Translations under genes and position numbers: made by a program
Shown: positions 35,001 to 47,000 of the stretch, in pieces
How the letters are laid out: each line of letters opens with the position of its first letter
How positions within the stretch are numbered: position 1 is the first letter of the stretch
Origin: Patiria miniata
Taxonomy: Eukaryota > Echinodermata > Asteroidea > Valvatida > Asterinidae
DNA length: 64,000 nucleotides
Direction of reading: 5' to 3'
Assembly: GCF_015706575.1 (NCBI RefSeq)
Contig: NW_024037062.1
Location: 5,266,811 to 5,330,810 of the forward strand
The notes under the pieces: model-generated
Told to the model about the DNA's origin: nothing
Database searches by the model: none
The model's input: only the letters and a program-made list of their open reading frames with translations

Positions 35001-38000
35001 AAAGCGCCTTACTCAAGGGCACAACACGCATGGCCAGGGCGGGGCTCATGATGCCTGTGCTCAACCGCTAAGACCACAAAGCCAATTTGCAATGGATGGA
35101 AGAAATCAGAAATCAATTTGTCTTTTCTTGTTTTAAGTTCTGTTGCTCTTCATGAAGGTTACGCTCCAAGTGCGCACTGATAAAAAAGGGTATTGAAACT
35201 TGCTTGAAGTGGGAAAATTGATGCCCTTGTGGAACAAAAGAGCTAAGGAATTGACTCTGATTGTCACCAAAACCAACAAAAAGAGTCAAATGTCAACAGA
35301 GATACTTCTGACAGTCAGTACTTGTATAATTAAGGAATTTTGTGACGGGGGTTGTAAATTTAATAGGTTTTGCCCTTCACACGTCAACGTAATTTAACAA
35401 ACACTGTTTATTCAGTGTCATTCAAGGCCTTGCAAGAATAAAATTCACAGGTTTACTCAGATGGGAATTGAACCCATGACCCGGCAGATGTAAGTTTGTG
35501 CTGCTATATCAGATTCAATCCAGCTAACAAATCCCACAAAGCTTGGTGGTTGAGTGGTAAGACATCTGCACTTGTGGGTTCAAGTCCCATCCCTGTAAGC
35601 TTGTGATTTTTCCTTACAGGCCTTCGGACAATAAATCCAGAATGTTTATGAAATAATATCAGTGAAGGGTAAAACCCAATATTAAAAGAACATAATAGTC
35701 ACCTACAAAATACTTGCATACATGTATATTAACATACCAAACAGAAGAATGTATCAAAATACAGAGCAAAGAGTACTCTCTACTGCATAAACATTATGTG
35801 ATAAAAAGGTCCAATGATTTTTTTTATCGGATCTGATCACATTTTTAATCCAGTGGAAAGTCCGATGGCCAAGAATTTGTTTTTAGTTCAGATAAAATAG
35901 TCTATCTTGCCAAACTGATGCTTCTTTTTATTGTTCCACAGTGAGACGATGTCTGGGTCTTCAAACCCCCACCAATGGTGAGCTGCACCTGGCTACCGGG
36001 CACGGCTCATGCAGCGAGGGCGTTGTGTATGGCTCCCAGTGTGACATCCGCTGCGAGACTGGCTACTCTCTGTCAACAGGGGGCTCCAGTCTCAGGAGAA
36101 AGTGCCTGCGCCAAACAGTCGATAGTACCCAAGGCTACTGGAATTCCTCCCAGCCAACGTGTGAAGGTTGGTTACAAAGTTTGTCATCATTTGAATTTTT
36201 CTATCCAATCTGAGTTTTGTGATGCTCGCTAAGCCAAATCTATAGTGTGTAGAACGTTTTCTTCTAGTTTGAGCCATTTTTTCCCCGTTTATATTCAAAT
36301 GCAGCCAACACTTGTCCTTACCATGCCATTGCCAATGGCTACATCAGTGGTTGTGCTGGGGACTCTGCCACCTATGGAGACTCGTGTCAGTTTCACTGTG
36401 ACCTGGGTTATAGGACAAGCAATGGACAGAGTTACCGTGTACGCCAGTGCCAAGCTGACAGCTCCTGGAGTGGTCCTCACTTTCAGTGTACAGGTAAGAA
36501 TGATGAGACTTAGGCCCAGGGCCCAATTTGCTCTAGTAAAAAATCAAACAATTAAAACTAGTTGCACACCACATGCATTAGATGATGTTTTGGTTTGTAA
36601 CCTTTTATTTTTTGCTAAGCATGTATCAGGCCTCACAGCGAAATCTTTAAAAGAAGTGTTTCAGAATTTGGCAGTTTGCAAGAAATGTGTAAATTTATCT
36701 AGTGTGGAGAACTTGAGGTAAGCAGTGCGCTATATTTCTGCTAGCTCATGCAGGAAAATAGCACGGTTTTGCATTCTAAAAGTAGTCTGAAAATTTGGGA
36801 CTCTCAAGATCAATACTGTGTATGAGAGTCCCAAAAGTTAAGATAGTGAAAAATAAGAAAAAAAATTCAAGAAAATATTCTAGCACATGAAACAACCAGT
36901 CCTATACCCTTAAGTACTGCATCGATCACTCTCTGGTGCAAATTGTTGAAGAAAGGTGTCTTTTAAAAATTGTGTTGAGACCTCAAAAGTGGGTGTTGAA
37001 ACACTGAGGACCTTATCTTTGCCTCTTGAAAAGTTGAAAGTTGAAGAATTTTGTCCGCTGATGAAGGGCGAGTAAAGTTGGTCAGATCTTGTTTTGCATG
37101 TTTTTCTGCACTAAAGGTCCCAGTTTGTCTACAAAACCTATAAATGCCTATATTTTGGCGCTTGAAAAACCTTTAAAAATCTACATTTTGTTCTGTTTTG
37201 TAGTAATCCCCCAAATGTCACCTTCATGATATTTGTCATGGCTGATAACATTTCACACATTTTTTTCCTGTGCCCTCCAGTGTTAGTGACATGTGCTGGT
37301 CCCTTCTCCATCCCTCATGGTATGGTAGAGCCTGCTGTCTGTAGCCAATCACAGACATTGCCTTACAACACCATATGCCACTTCACCTGTGGTGATGGAT
37401 TCCGTCAGGAGGGGCCCAATACTAAAACATGCACGGACCATGGTTCCTGGGACAGTCTTCAAAATGTTGTCTGCATTGGTAAGTGTTTAAGACAAATGAT
37501 TCACAATACATCAATGCACCACCAAGCATTTGTCTACCTCACAGTCAACATTCTGCATTTACTATGCTGCAGTTATTTATTTACCCATTATTTTTTACAG
37601 TAACACATAAACACGTTTTGCGTTCTCTCTGCAATGAAAAGTATTTGTCAAGGCTATAGTCATTGCTTATTCCTACAAAAAATATAAGAACCCGTTGCAC
37701 TTCTGCCTGCTATTTCTTGCTAGAAATCTGAGAATTCTAACCAAAACATATCTTCCATGTGAATAACTAATAGTTGTGATCAAAATGAATAAGTAATTTC
37801 TGCAAATAAATTCAGATGAGCAGAGGCCCAGATTCACCGTGGACTGCCCACGACACGTTACTGTCAACAGTGAATTGGGGACTACCTCAGGGACAGTGAC
37901 CTTTGACGTACCGACTGCAACAGACAACTCAGGTTTTGTTACAGTCACAAGGTGAGCTAGGCTTATAACCAGGCCTCTGCAGATTTATTGTGGAGTCATT

Positions 38001-41000
38001 TCCTTCAGGATTTGATGTATTAGAAGTTTTAAACTGTAATTTAAAAAAACAAAATAAAAAGTCGATGAAAACGGCATGTAAAAATTATCCCAAGCATAGT
38101 TTTAACCTCTTTCACCAGTCGTTAATGGAGTGTTTCGACAGTAACACTGATCGGAGCCTTTTCCGGCTGGATAAATGTAAAACATGTAAAAATCACTGTG
38201 TCGCACAGTAATACAGTGTGTGTGTGAAGCGTGCGTGTAGTACATAGTAGTGCACATGATGATATGAAACGGAACATACGTACCGTGCCGCCCACTAGCA
38301 CACGGCGGGTCAGGTACGGGTAGCCTCATCTGTTTACAGTGGATAAAGTCCAACATGTGCAATTTTCAGAGGGTTCAGATTTAGTTGCATAAAATGCAAT
38401 GCTTTAAAAATCCTGATGATTATCTTTAGGATAGTGAAGAGAGCTTTTAGGGATACATTTTACTGGCATTTGTTGGAAGAAAAAGATGATAAAGCCCGAT
38501 TCATTTCCCATGTACGTTACGAATACAAGTGAGGTAGTGGAGTTGTGTGGTTGAATCATGGACATGATTGAAGTGTGTCATGAAAGGTACCCTTAATTGT
38601 CTTTCAGACTTTTTCCTCGACTTTCTCAATTAAGAAGTGAACTTCTTTGTTGTTGAGTCCGTTACGCTAACTGTAGTTCAGGCTTTTTGATTTTATGACA
38701 ACACTGACCATTTTTTTCATCGTAAATTTCCTTTGGATCAAAATGAAAACAGGAGTCGGTGTCCAGAAACTGGACACGAAGTGTATTGTAGGCCTACATA
38801 CCATTTTATATGTGTAACTGCAGCGCAGCCCAGATTTCAGACACATATTTTTGTTGGACCTATTTCCCAATTGTTCTCCCCATGCCAGTTTCATCTCTAT
38901 CTAACATTCTTAAGAGAGTGCTCCAGATATTATGTGCTTAAAAGCTACCCTGACTTGCCTGTTGCAGACAAACTGGACACTTAGCACCAGGCAGCAGCTT
39001 CCCAGAAGGTAGAACTACAGTCACTTACTTTGCTGCGGACCCAGTGGGTCTCTCTGAGCAGTGCGATGTCATTGTTACTGTTGTAGGTGAGAAACTGTAC
39101 ATTGTATAAACTGTATCTGTGATCTTGTTAACCTGTATGTCTGAGGACTTAAGATGATGGGTTTCCTATAATAAGAATAACCTGAGGATCTGAGGCAAGT
39201 CCTGAGGAGCATTACGTGAATCTCCCATTTGAGCTAGACCCGAGTTTGCCTATGACAAACTCGGGTCGTACCTACCGATTTCAGATTCAGCAGCTTTCAA
39301 CGCGATCTCTCTTATCTGATCAAGAGTTAACGAGCCGTGAACAGGTGATGTATGGTGCCTCTGCCTGTGAGCTTACTGACAAAAAATATCTACCAAAGTC
39401 TACTAGGTTCTTGTTTATAATCTAAAGTATTTGGAAAAGTGTCAAAAGTTATTGTGTGAGCAACTTTGAATCATAAAAATCGATCAAATATATCTCGAGA
39501 TATCAAATAAGAAACAGTCCGACTTCAGCCATGCTCTTCAAGGTTTCCGTTATTTGACACCACCAGCTCATGGTCACTGGCCCTGGGGAAGGGGGTGCCA
39601 GGGTAAGTGTTTATCTTATAATTACTTTACTGATAACAGCTGATAAGAGTCACAGTGAAATCGGTAGGTACAGTTCAGGGGTTTTGGCAAATGGGAGTTT
39701 CACGTAATGGGCTTTTGTGTACAAAATGTATGGGACAATACTGGACAATATGTGATCCCAGCTCCTGTTCCTGCTGTTCAAATAGCCGCAGGCAAAAGAT
39801 GGAGCTTTGATGTTTGGCAGACTGCGGTTATTAGCAGTGGAGGGAGGGGATTTGTACATTTTTGAGGATTTGGTTGCCATCCACGTTGATTATGCTCCAC
39901 TTGATTGAGCTCTTGTTGGGTGATTTTGAAGCATATTTAGTACTGATCCCTTCACGTGCGTATGACTCAATCCTGTTGTGTATATCAGGGATGTAGTCCA
40001 TCATTGTGTTGCAAATCATGGCTCACATTAACATTTACAGAGCCCTTTCTCACCCTGTCCCTCACCCTGTTTGGCTGGAGTTTTATGTCTCTTGTTATAA
40101 CCTTCTTTGTTCCCACTTTCTCTCCCGCCTCCAAGTGTATCGTTGCGAGAGACTCCAAGCACCACCTTCAGGCTCTATTCACTGTGATCATGCTGGTTCC
40201 ATCGCTGGTACCCGATGCAGCTTGGAGTGTAATACTGGTTATATCTTGAGTGGATCACGTAGCAGAACCTGCCTGTTAACCAGTGACGATACAACCTACT
40301 GGGATGGAGAACCTACTGTATGCACAAGTAAATAATTTCCAGTATCATTGTGGATTGTGCAAACCAAGTTGACTGTCGAGTAGGTCATTGGTTTGTCTTT
40401 GTAAGAAAAGGTTTTACAAAATTGATTCTAATGCCTTCTTAAAGTAAATTAATTATTGAATATTTGTGTTCTTAATCCCAAGTGTGACATATTTATTTTG
40501 CCAAACACAGCTTGATAATGCTACCTTTGACCTTTGTTTTCAGTTGTAAGATGCCCGTCTCAGCCGGCCCCACCCAACTCTGTCAAGTCTGGCTGTAGCC
40601 TCCCATCAGAGCCATACGGCACTGAGTGTTCTTTCTACTGTGTGAATGGTTATGAGGCTCAGACTAGTGATGATGGAAGGTCTCGCTGTCAGGCTAATGG
40701 CACCTGGTCTGGAACTGACCTTGTCTGCGAGGGTAAATAAGTCCAAACAAATTATCCTGAGCATGATTAAATTGTACTAATCAAAACATTGATTATCACT
40801 CTTTGGTTCTTTCCATACTATCTTGTTACACATCAGGGGATACCAGTTCATGGTGTTTTAGCAAATCTCTAAGAATGCACTTGTCACCAAATTTTGCAGG
40901 TCAGGATCCACCAACACAATAAAACCAGAGTCATGTATTTTGCAAATATCTACCAACAATTAGGTACTCAAGGCGCTGGAAATTAAGTCTGTTCTACAAT

Positions 41001-44000
41001 GGATTTTTTAGGCTGTATGTTATATATTAAATTAATCAGTTTTAAGACATGATTCAAAAATGTGATTTTTTTTGTCAGAGAAGTTAAAGTTGACAAGTTT
41101 GTGCCTTTTTTTACAGTTTGGCAAAATTTGGGATATTGCTGGTAAACACTGCAACAAGTTTGCTCGATTACAAGAATATTTGTGGGCAATGTTGGTCACC
41201 AACAAAAGGACAAATTTAGCTATCATATAAGTGTTATAATTTACCATTTTTGCCATTCATCTCTCCCATACCCCCCCTTGCAGAAATTGAATGTCCAGTC
41301 CTGACATCTGGTTCTGGCATCAACGTTTCCCCACCATCCTGCTCAAGCCGGCCTGTGTTTGGCAATAGCTGCATGTTTTCCTGCTCACAAGACGGCTTCA
41401 GAATTGAACCAGTGGAAAATGCCTACGTCCACTGTGTGGGCAATGGGAGATGGTCTGGGGACATATCCCAAATTGTCTGTGTAGGTAAGTTAGGACATAT
41501 GAAGGCAATTCTGTACTGACTCTTGACATAGTTGACTTTTTTTTGTTAGGTTTAGTCAGTATCACCATCTCTCTGTTTGACCATCATACTGTGTCTGATT
41601 CCTCAAACATTGTAGTTTATCAATAGACAAATCCGGTGGCAGCCATTTTCTGTGGTAGCACGAGGCTCGCGAGAGTCACGCTCAGGTAATACACACGCAC
41701 TCCGGGCTCCTTCGACCAATAGGAATGTCAAAAATGTGCGCACGCCTCGTCTTTAGGAACATGTGCAGCTTCCGCGTTTAATAGCGTGACACCACCGCAG
41801 TAAAAGCTTTAAATTGTGGTCATTGGATCCCAGTATACCTTATTTCATATAAAACAAATACCATTTGTTAAATAGAATTTGAGATGGTGGTTGCTCATGA
41901 GCCTCAAGTCTAATGTAGGCTTGGTAGGAGAAGGAAAATGGAGTTCATCATAATTCATAGTACCAGCATTTTTGCTTGGTCAGGCACTATATTTGTTAAT
42001 TTCAACCGGTTGCAGTGAACTGGGCCGAATTGAGGTCATTATAGGCCCAAAGCACTGACCAGTTCTTACCTGGGCTAGCTGTCATAGGAGGTTTGCTTTG
42101 GATTTTGATGACACATTGTGCCTTTGTTTTTCGTCGGCCATCAGATTTGTCGTAGGCTCTCGATACACTGCCTACTGGATAATCTGGCCCTGCCTGTGAA
42201 GGTGCAAGGATCATCATCACTCTAAAAATCATGGCTTCTGGTTTGCAGATGTGTTGTAGAACCCGTACTGACCTGCAGCAGTGCACATTTATACCTTGGG
42301 CCTGTGAGTAACTAAAAGAGGGTATGTTTTCCTCAAACCCTTGTGTCAGGAAAAAGTATTCTCCTTTTTGTCACTCACAGTCCCTCTGGTGCACATATGT
42401 ACGCTTGTTACTATATCGCCAGTCAGTAAAATATTTACATCACTAGATGTGGACAGTCCTGACCTTAACTGCCCATCTGCCTCGACTGTCTATGCTGAGA
42501 GAGGGTCCACTGCAGCCCAAGTCAACTTCCAGGTCACCGCTTCAGATAATAGTGGCCAGCAGCCTACAGTGACCTGTGACCCCGAGTCAGGACAATTTGA
42601 CCTGGGTCAATATTTGGTCTCGTGCATCGCCTCAGATCCAGCTGGTAACGCAGCGACTTGTTCCTTCCAAATTGAAATTGTGGGTGAGTTATTCTATAGT
42701 TGTTTCCTTTTTTTTGTAACATTTTTGTGGATTCATGGGTAGTAGAACCAAAATACTAGGCCCAGGTTTATCAACTTAACTGTAGTACAGTACATGCACT
42801 CACTATATTCATTGTTCTTGTTCTTTACTAGAAGAATTGCACTAATTCACACTCTGCACCTGAACAAAGGTGAAGAGAGCATATTGTTGGAAATGTTAAT
42901 ATATGTTTTATTATTGAACAGAGCGCACTTGCACAGCCCTGCCCATCCCAGCATATGGGGATTACATAGGGGACTGTTGCCACGTCTATGGCTGTGTGTG
43001 TTACCTGAAGTGCATCAATGGCTACCAATTGATCGGGTCCAGGCAAGCCTCCTGTGAGTTCAATGGCATCTCTACATACTGGCACCAAGATGACACACCG
43101 CACTGTCAGTGTAAGTTAGAAAATTCTTATTTACTCACAAGAATCTGACATTGGTAAATGCATTCAATAAAAGCGTTGCTTGAGTTTACACACTTTGAAG
43201 TTTAGCGTATGACAGCATACAATCATTTCAAACTCAGGTACTCACTCGACAAGAAAACAAAAGAGATGATCAGTGCTCAAGTGCCATATAACAGCTCTGT
43301 GCCCGCACTTTCTAACATCGTTTTTTTCTTGTTCCTATACCAGTAGCTAAAAGGCTGTTGTTTTATGTAGCTCTTAGCCTATGTGTAAATCGTTGTTTGA
43401 CAATGTCTGATATATGAAAACAAAAAGCAAAGATGAAAACAAAATAGAAAAAGCATAACTAACCTCTGAATAGATAAGAGATTTGATGAGTTACCACCAG
43501 ATCATATTTCATGCAGATTTGAGAGTGAAGCAAATTTGTTAGGGTGATGGTGTGTCATTATTCATAGTAACAGATCAGGATAGGTGTCAGTGTAACAGGG
43601 ACAGGAAAAAATGGAACCCATATGTGAAATATTTAATGTTGACCACTCCAATTCATACTGAACTTTGACCTGTGAACTGACTCGCCATTAACAAATAACC
43701 GCTATTGACTGTTACAATTCAATTTTCAGTGATCACATGTGAGGCCCTGTCACTCCCCGATGCCGTACAGGTCACTCCATCCATATGTACTGCTGGTAGA
43801 CCGTTAGCTGGTACCCTGTGCTTTTTCTTTTGCCCACATGGACTCAGTCTGGTTGGGAGCATGTCTCAGGTGTCCTGTGGAGGGGAAGGACTCTGGGACG
43901 TGGAGGCTGGAAACTTGCCCACAGATTGCGAAGGTTTGGGAGACCATCTATCATATTCTAGATAAAGATGTGACATTTACACGTTAAAATGTTTAAATGA

Positions 44001-47000
44001 AAAACATTTCAAATCCATTTACACATTTTCCAAAACATTAAAACGAAACCCAAATTGTGAAAAAGGGACCTAAATTCACCGTTGAATGCAGTCTTCCTTT
44101 GAGATAAACATACATAGCACAAATGATTTACAGTGTTTTCAAACCTATTTAATTTACTAAACTGAGCGCTTCAATGCTTGATTACATTTGGGGCACACGT
44201 ACCTAGTTAAGTTGTTACTTTTTCAATGACTGCCATTGTTGATTTACAGGTATCATGTCAATCACACCGGTCAGCTGACATAATGAGCATGCATCAGCCT
44301 TTGTGAATGGCTAAACGTTTAAACGGTTCTTAAAATATTTGCCAAACGTTTATAAGTCACATCCCTAATTCTAGAGAAAGAATTCAGGATTGTGAACCCA
44401 ATGCATGTGGAGTTAACAGTCATTTAATTGTGTATTGTACTCGATCCAAATATCCATAAGGGTTTATGTACAATAATTAGGAACTATTGCTGATGTGGTA
44501 CTGAATTATGCAGGTGGTTCACATACTCTATGCTCTTTCAAACAATGAGGTTGCAAAAGTGTACTTGTGCCTCAAATTTAAGAACATGTGCAACAGACAT
44601 ATACAAGTGTGGTGCCACCTCAGTAATGTCTTCTATGAGTATGGTCTCCAGTGAGCCTATACTAAACTACCATTTATATGTAAGACAATAAGCTGATATT
44701 TACTTGTGTCTGGACTTGATAAAGCTGCTCAGAGGAAGTATAGCTTGGCAACTTGTGAGCAGAAAGTAGCCAGCAACATGTCCCAGGCAATATACATGAC
44801 CAGCCCTCTTGGCTTGTAACCCTATTTTTTTTTGCAGAGACAAATAATTTCTTACAAATTACCTTTTTTTCAAAAACAGATCGCATTCCCCCTGTGCTCA
44901 CTTTCTGCCCTGGACCCATCTACGCCACCCGAGGAGGTGAGGCTGGAGTCTCGGTGACCTTTGACATCCCAACAGCCCGGGATAATAACCTGTCTGGTAC
45001 CCTGACTCTGGAGACCTCACCCTCCGGCATCACCTCACCACACTCATTCAGTGAGTCCACTGAGGTGTCTTACACATTCACAGATGAGGGTGGTAACTCC
45101 GTCACGTGTACCTGTAGAGTTTACGTCTTAGGTGAGTGCTTGGAACCAGTACAGTATGAAAATGGTGGATTTCAAGATATGTCCTGAGAAGCTCTAATTG
45201 GCCTCCCACCCCCCCCCCCCCCCCCCAAAAAAAAGAGCTCACAACAGCAACTTAATTTCGGGGAATGTTGAGGAAACCTTAGTGATCAAAGCTTACATAT
45301 TTACACACACTGTTTTTTTTTACACAGCACAAACTTTTGCACAATAAAGATACCTTAAGTTTTGGGTAGAATGTGAGATTAGTATTCAGGAGGTCCCAGG
45401 TTCACATTTGGCTCCTGTCATTCTTTATTCTCATTTTGACCATGTTAGACTATAAAGGCTTGTTGACGCTTGATGTGAGCAAAAGCCAGTTTGTGACGTT
45501 ATGGCAAGTATTCCCAGTGTTGATTCTCAAAAGCAACACATTTTAACTTGGGCCAAATTTACTTTGTATTTGTAGTGTGGGATATGGAACCGGCTTTCAG
45601 GTTACATATTTCGTATCTCTTCTTATACATAATATAGATGATCTTGAGCCTGAAGTCATCTACTGCCCAGACGACTATGCCATCACAGCCTGGGACAAAC
45701 TCACCGAGGTGACCTGGGATGAGCCCATTTTCCGTGACCCCTTAGGTCATGACCTTGTGGTTAGCAACCATGTGGCAGAGGGGCATACAGCCATCTTACC
45801 GTGGGGGCGACACACAGTGGTGTACACGGCTATCAATACAGACAATGGACAGAAAGCTGCATGTCAGTTTGCTATTGATATAACACGTGAGTAACAATTG
45901 TGAATGATGGTTTGAGTTATGTGCTTTGGGCACATTTAAGTGACTGGCATTGATCAGTAAGGCTTGTTGATTTTGCGTAACACTGAGTAAAACCAAGTAC
46001 CAGATATTAAGCAATTCATTTGGGACTAACTGTTACAGATAAAAGATGCGTTCCCTGTGCTATTTCCAAATTTCACCTCGAAAGTTTTTTCACTTGCTAT
46101 TTTCCTAGCAATGTAAAAGTTTCTCCCTTTTGTATGAGACATTGAACGAAAAAAATGCACCGACATTTATAGTTATTGAATTATTTCATCACAATATTTG
46201 AATTATTGGCTGCCAGACAATGTTTTGGCTCTCGCAGGGCGGGTTCTTTTGTGCACAAAATTAAAGCCCTTTTTCAGAGGGTGGCAGACACCCAAAGTCG
46301 GAATAAGGTTGTTTTTCCATTAAAACGAGACATGCAAGTTGATTTTTTTTTAAAGAAAGTTAGGTATGCAACTTAAAGTGATACTGAGTTTAGTCATGGG
46401 CATCGCCAGGATTTTTTTCCGGGTGGGGAGGGGGCCAAAGTAAATTTTTTCCCAAATATCCTTAACTTTTTCACTATATTCTCAATTTATCATTTTTTCG
46501 AGCGTGAGCAGGGGAGCATTTGCCCTACCCCCCATCAAATTAACAGCAATATGGCTTCGCACCTCTTTTTCCCTGTTTTTTTAAATTTTCCAGGCCCCCC
46601 CCCCCTCGCGACACCCATAAATGAAGTTGTAAGTGTAAAAGAGTAAAACTTTGAAAATTAAAAGCAGTGTATTTCAATACTGAGTGTAACACTTTAATGA
46701 TTAAAAAGATTTTTTTTTTCCTATTTTTTTCTTTTTTTCTTTAAATTGTTCTATCCCAAATCCCATAGACTGTGTACACGTTTTGTTCCTCGCGGCATTT
46801 TGGACCTCAAACAATCTCGTATTTTAATGAAACTTGTCCCATGTAAAGACCCCATACATGTAGTGCCATTGTGTACCGAAGTGATGTCACGATGACGTTA
46901 TCATGGGTCACGTGACATTATCTTCAATATGCAAATTTTAACACCCTATATCTAGAGAACTGTAAGTCCGAATGAGTTGAAACTCGGTACATAGGTAGAC

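Noticed and set aside
35541-35600. A functional tRNA gene
   Set aside because: A- and B-box-like motifs are too close and there is no complete anticodon arm.
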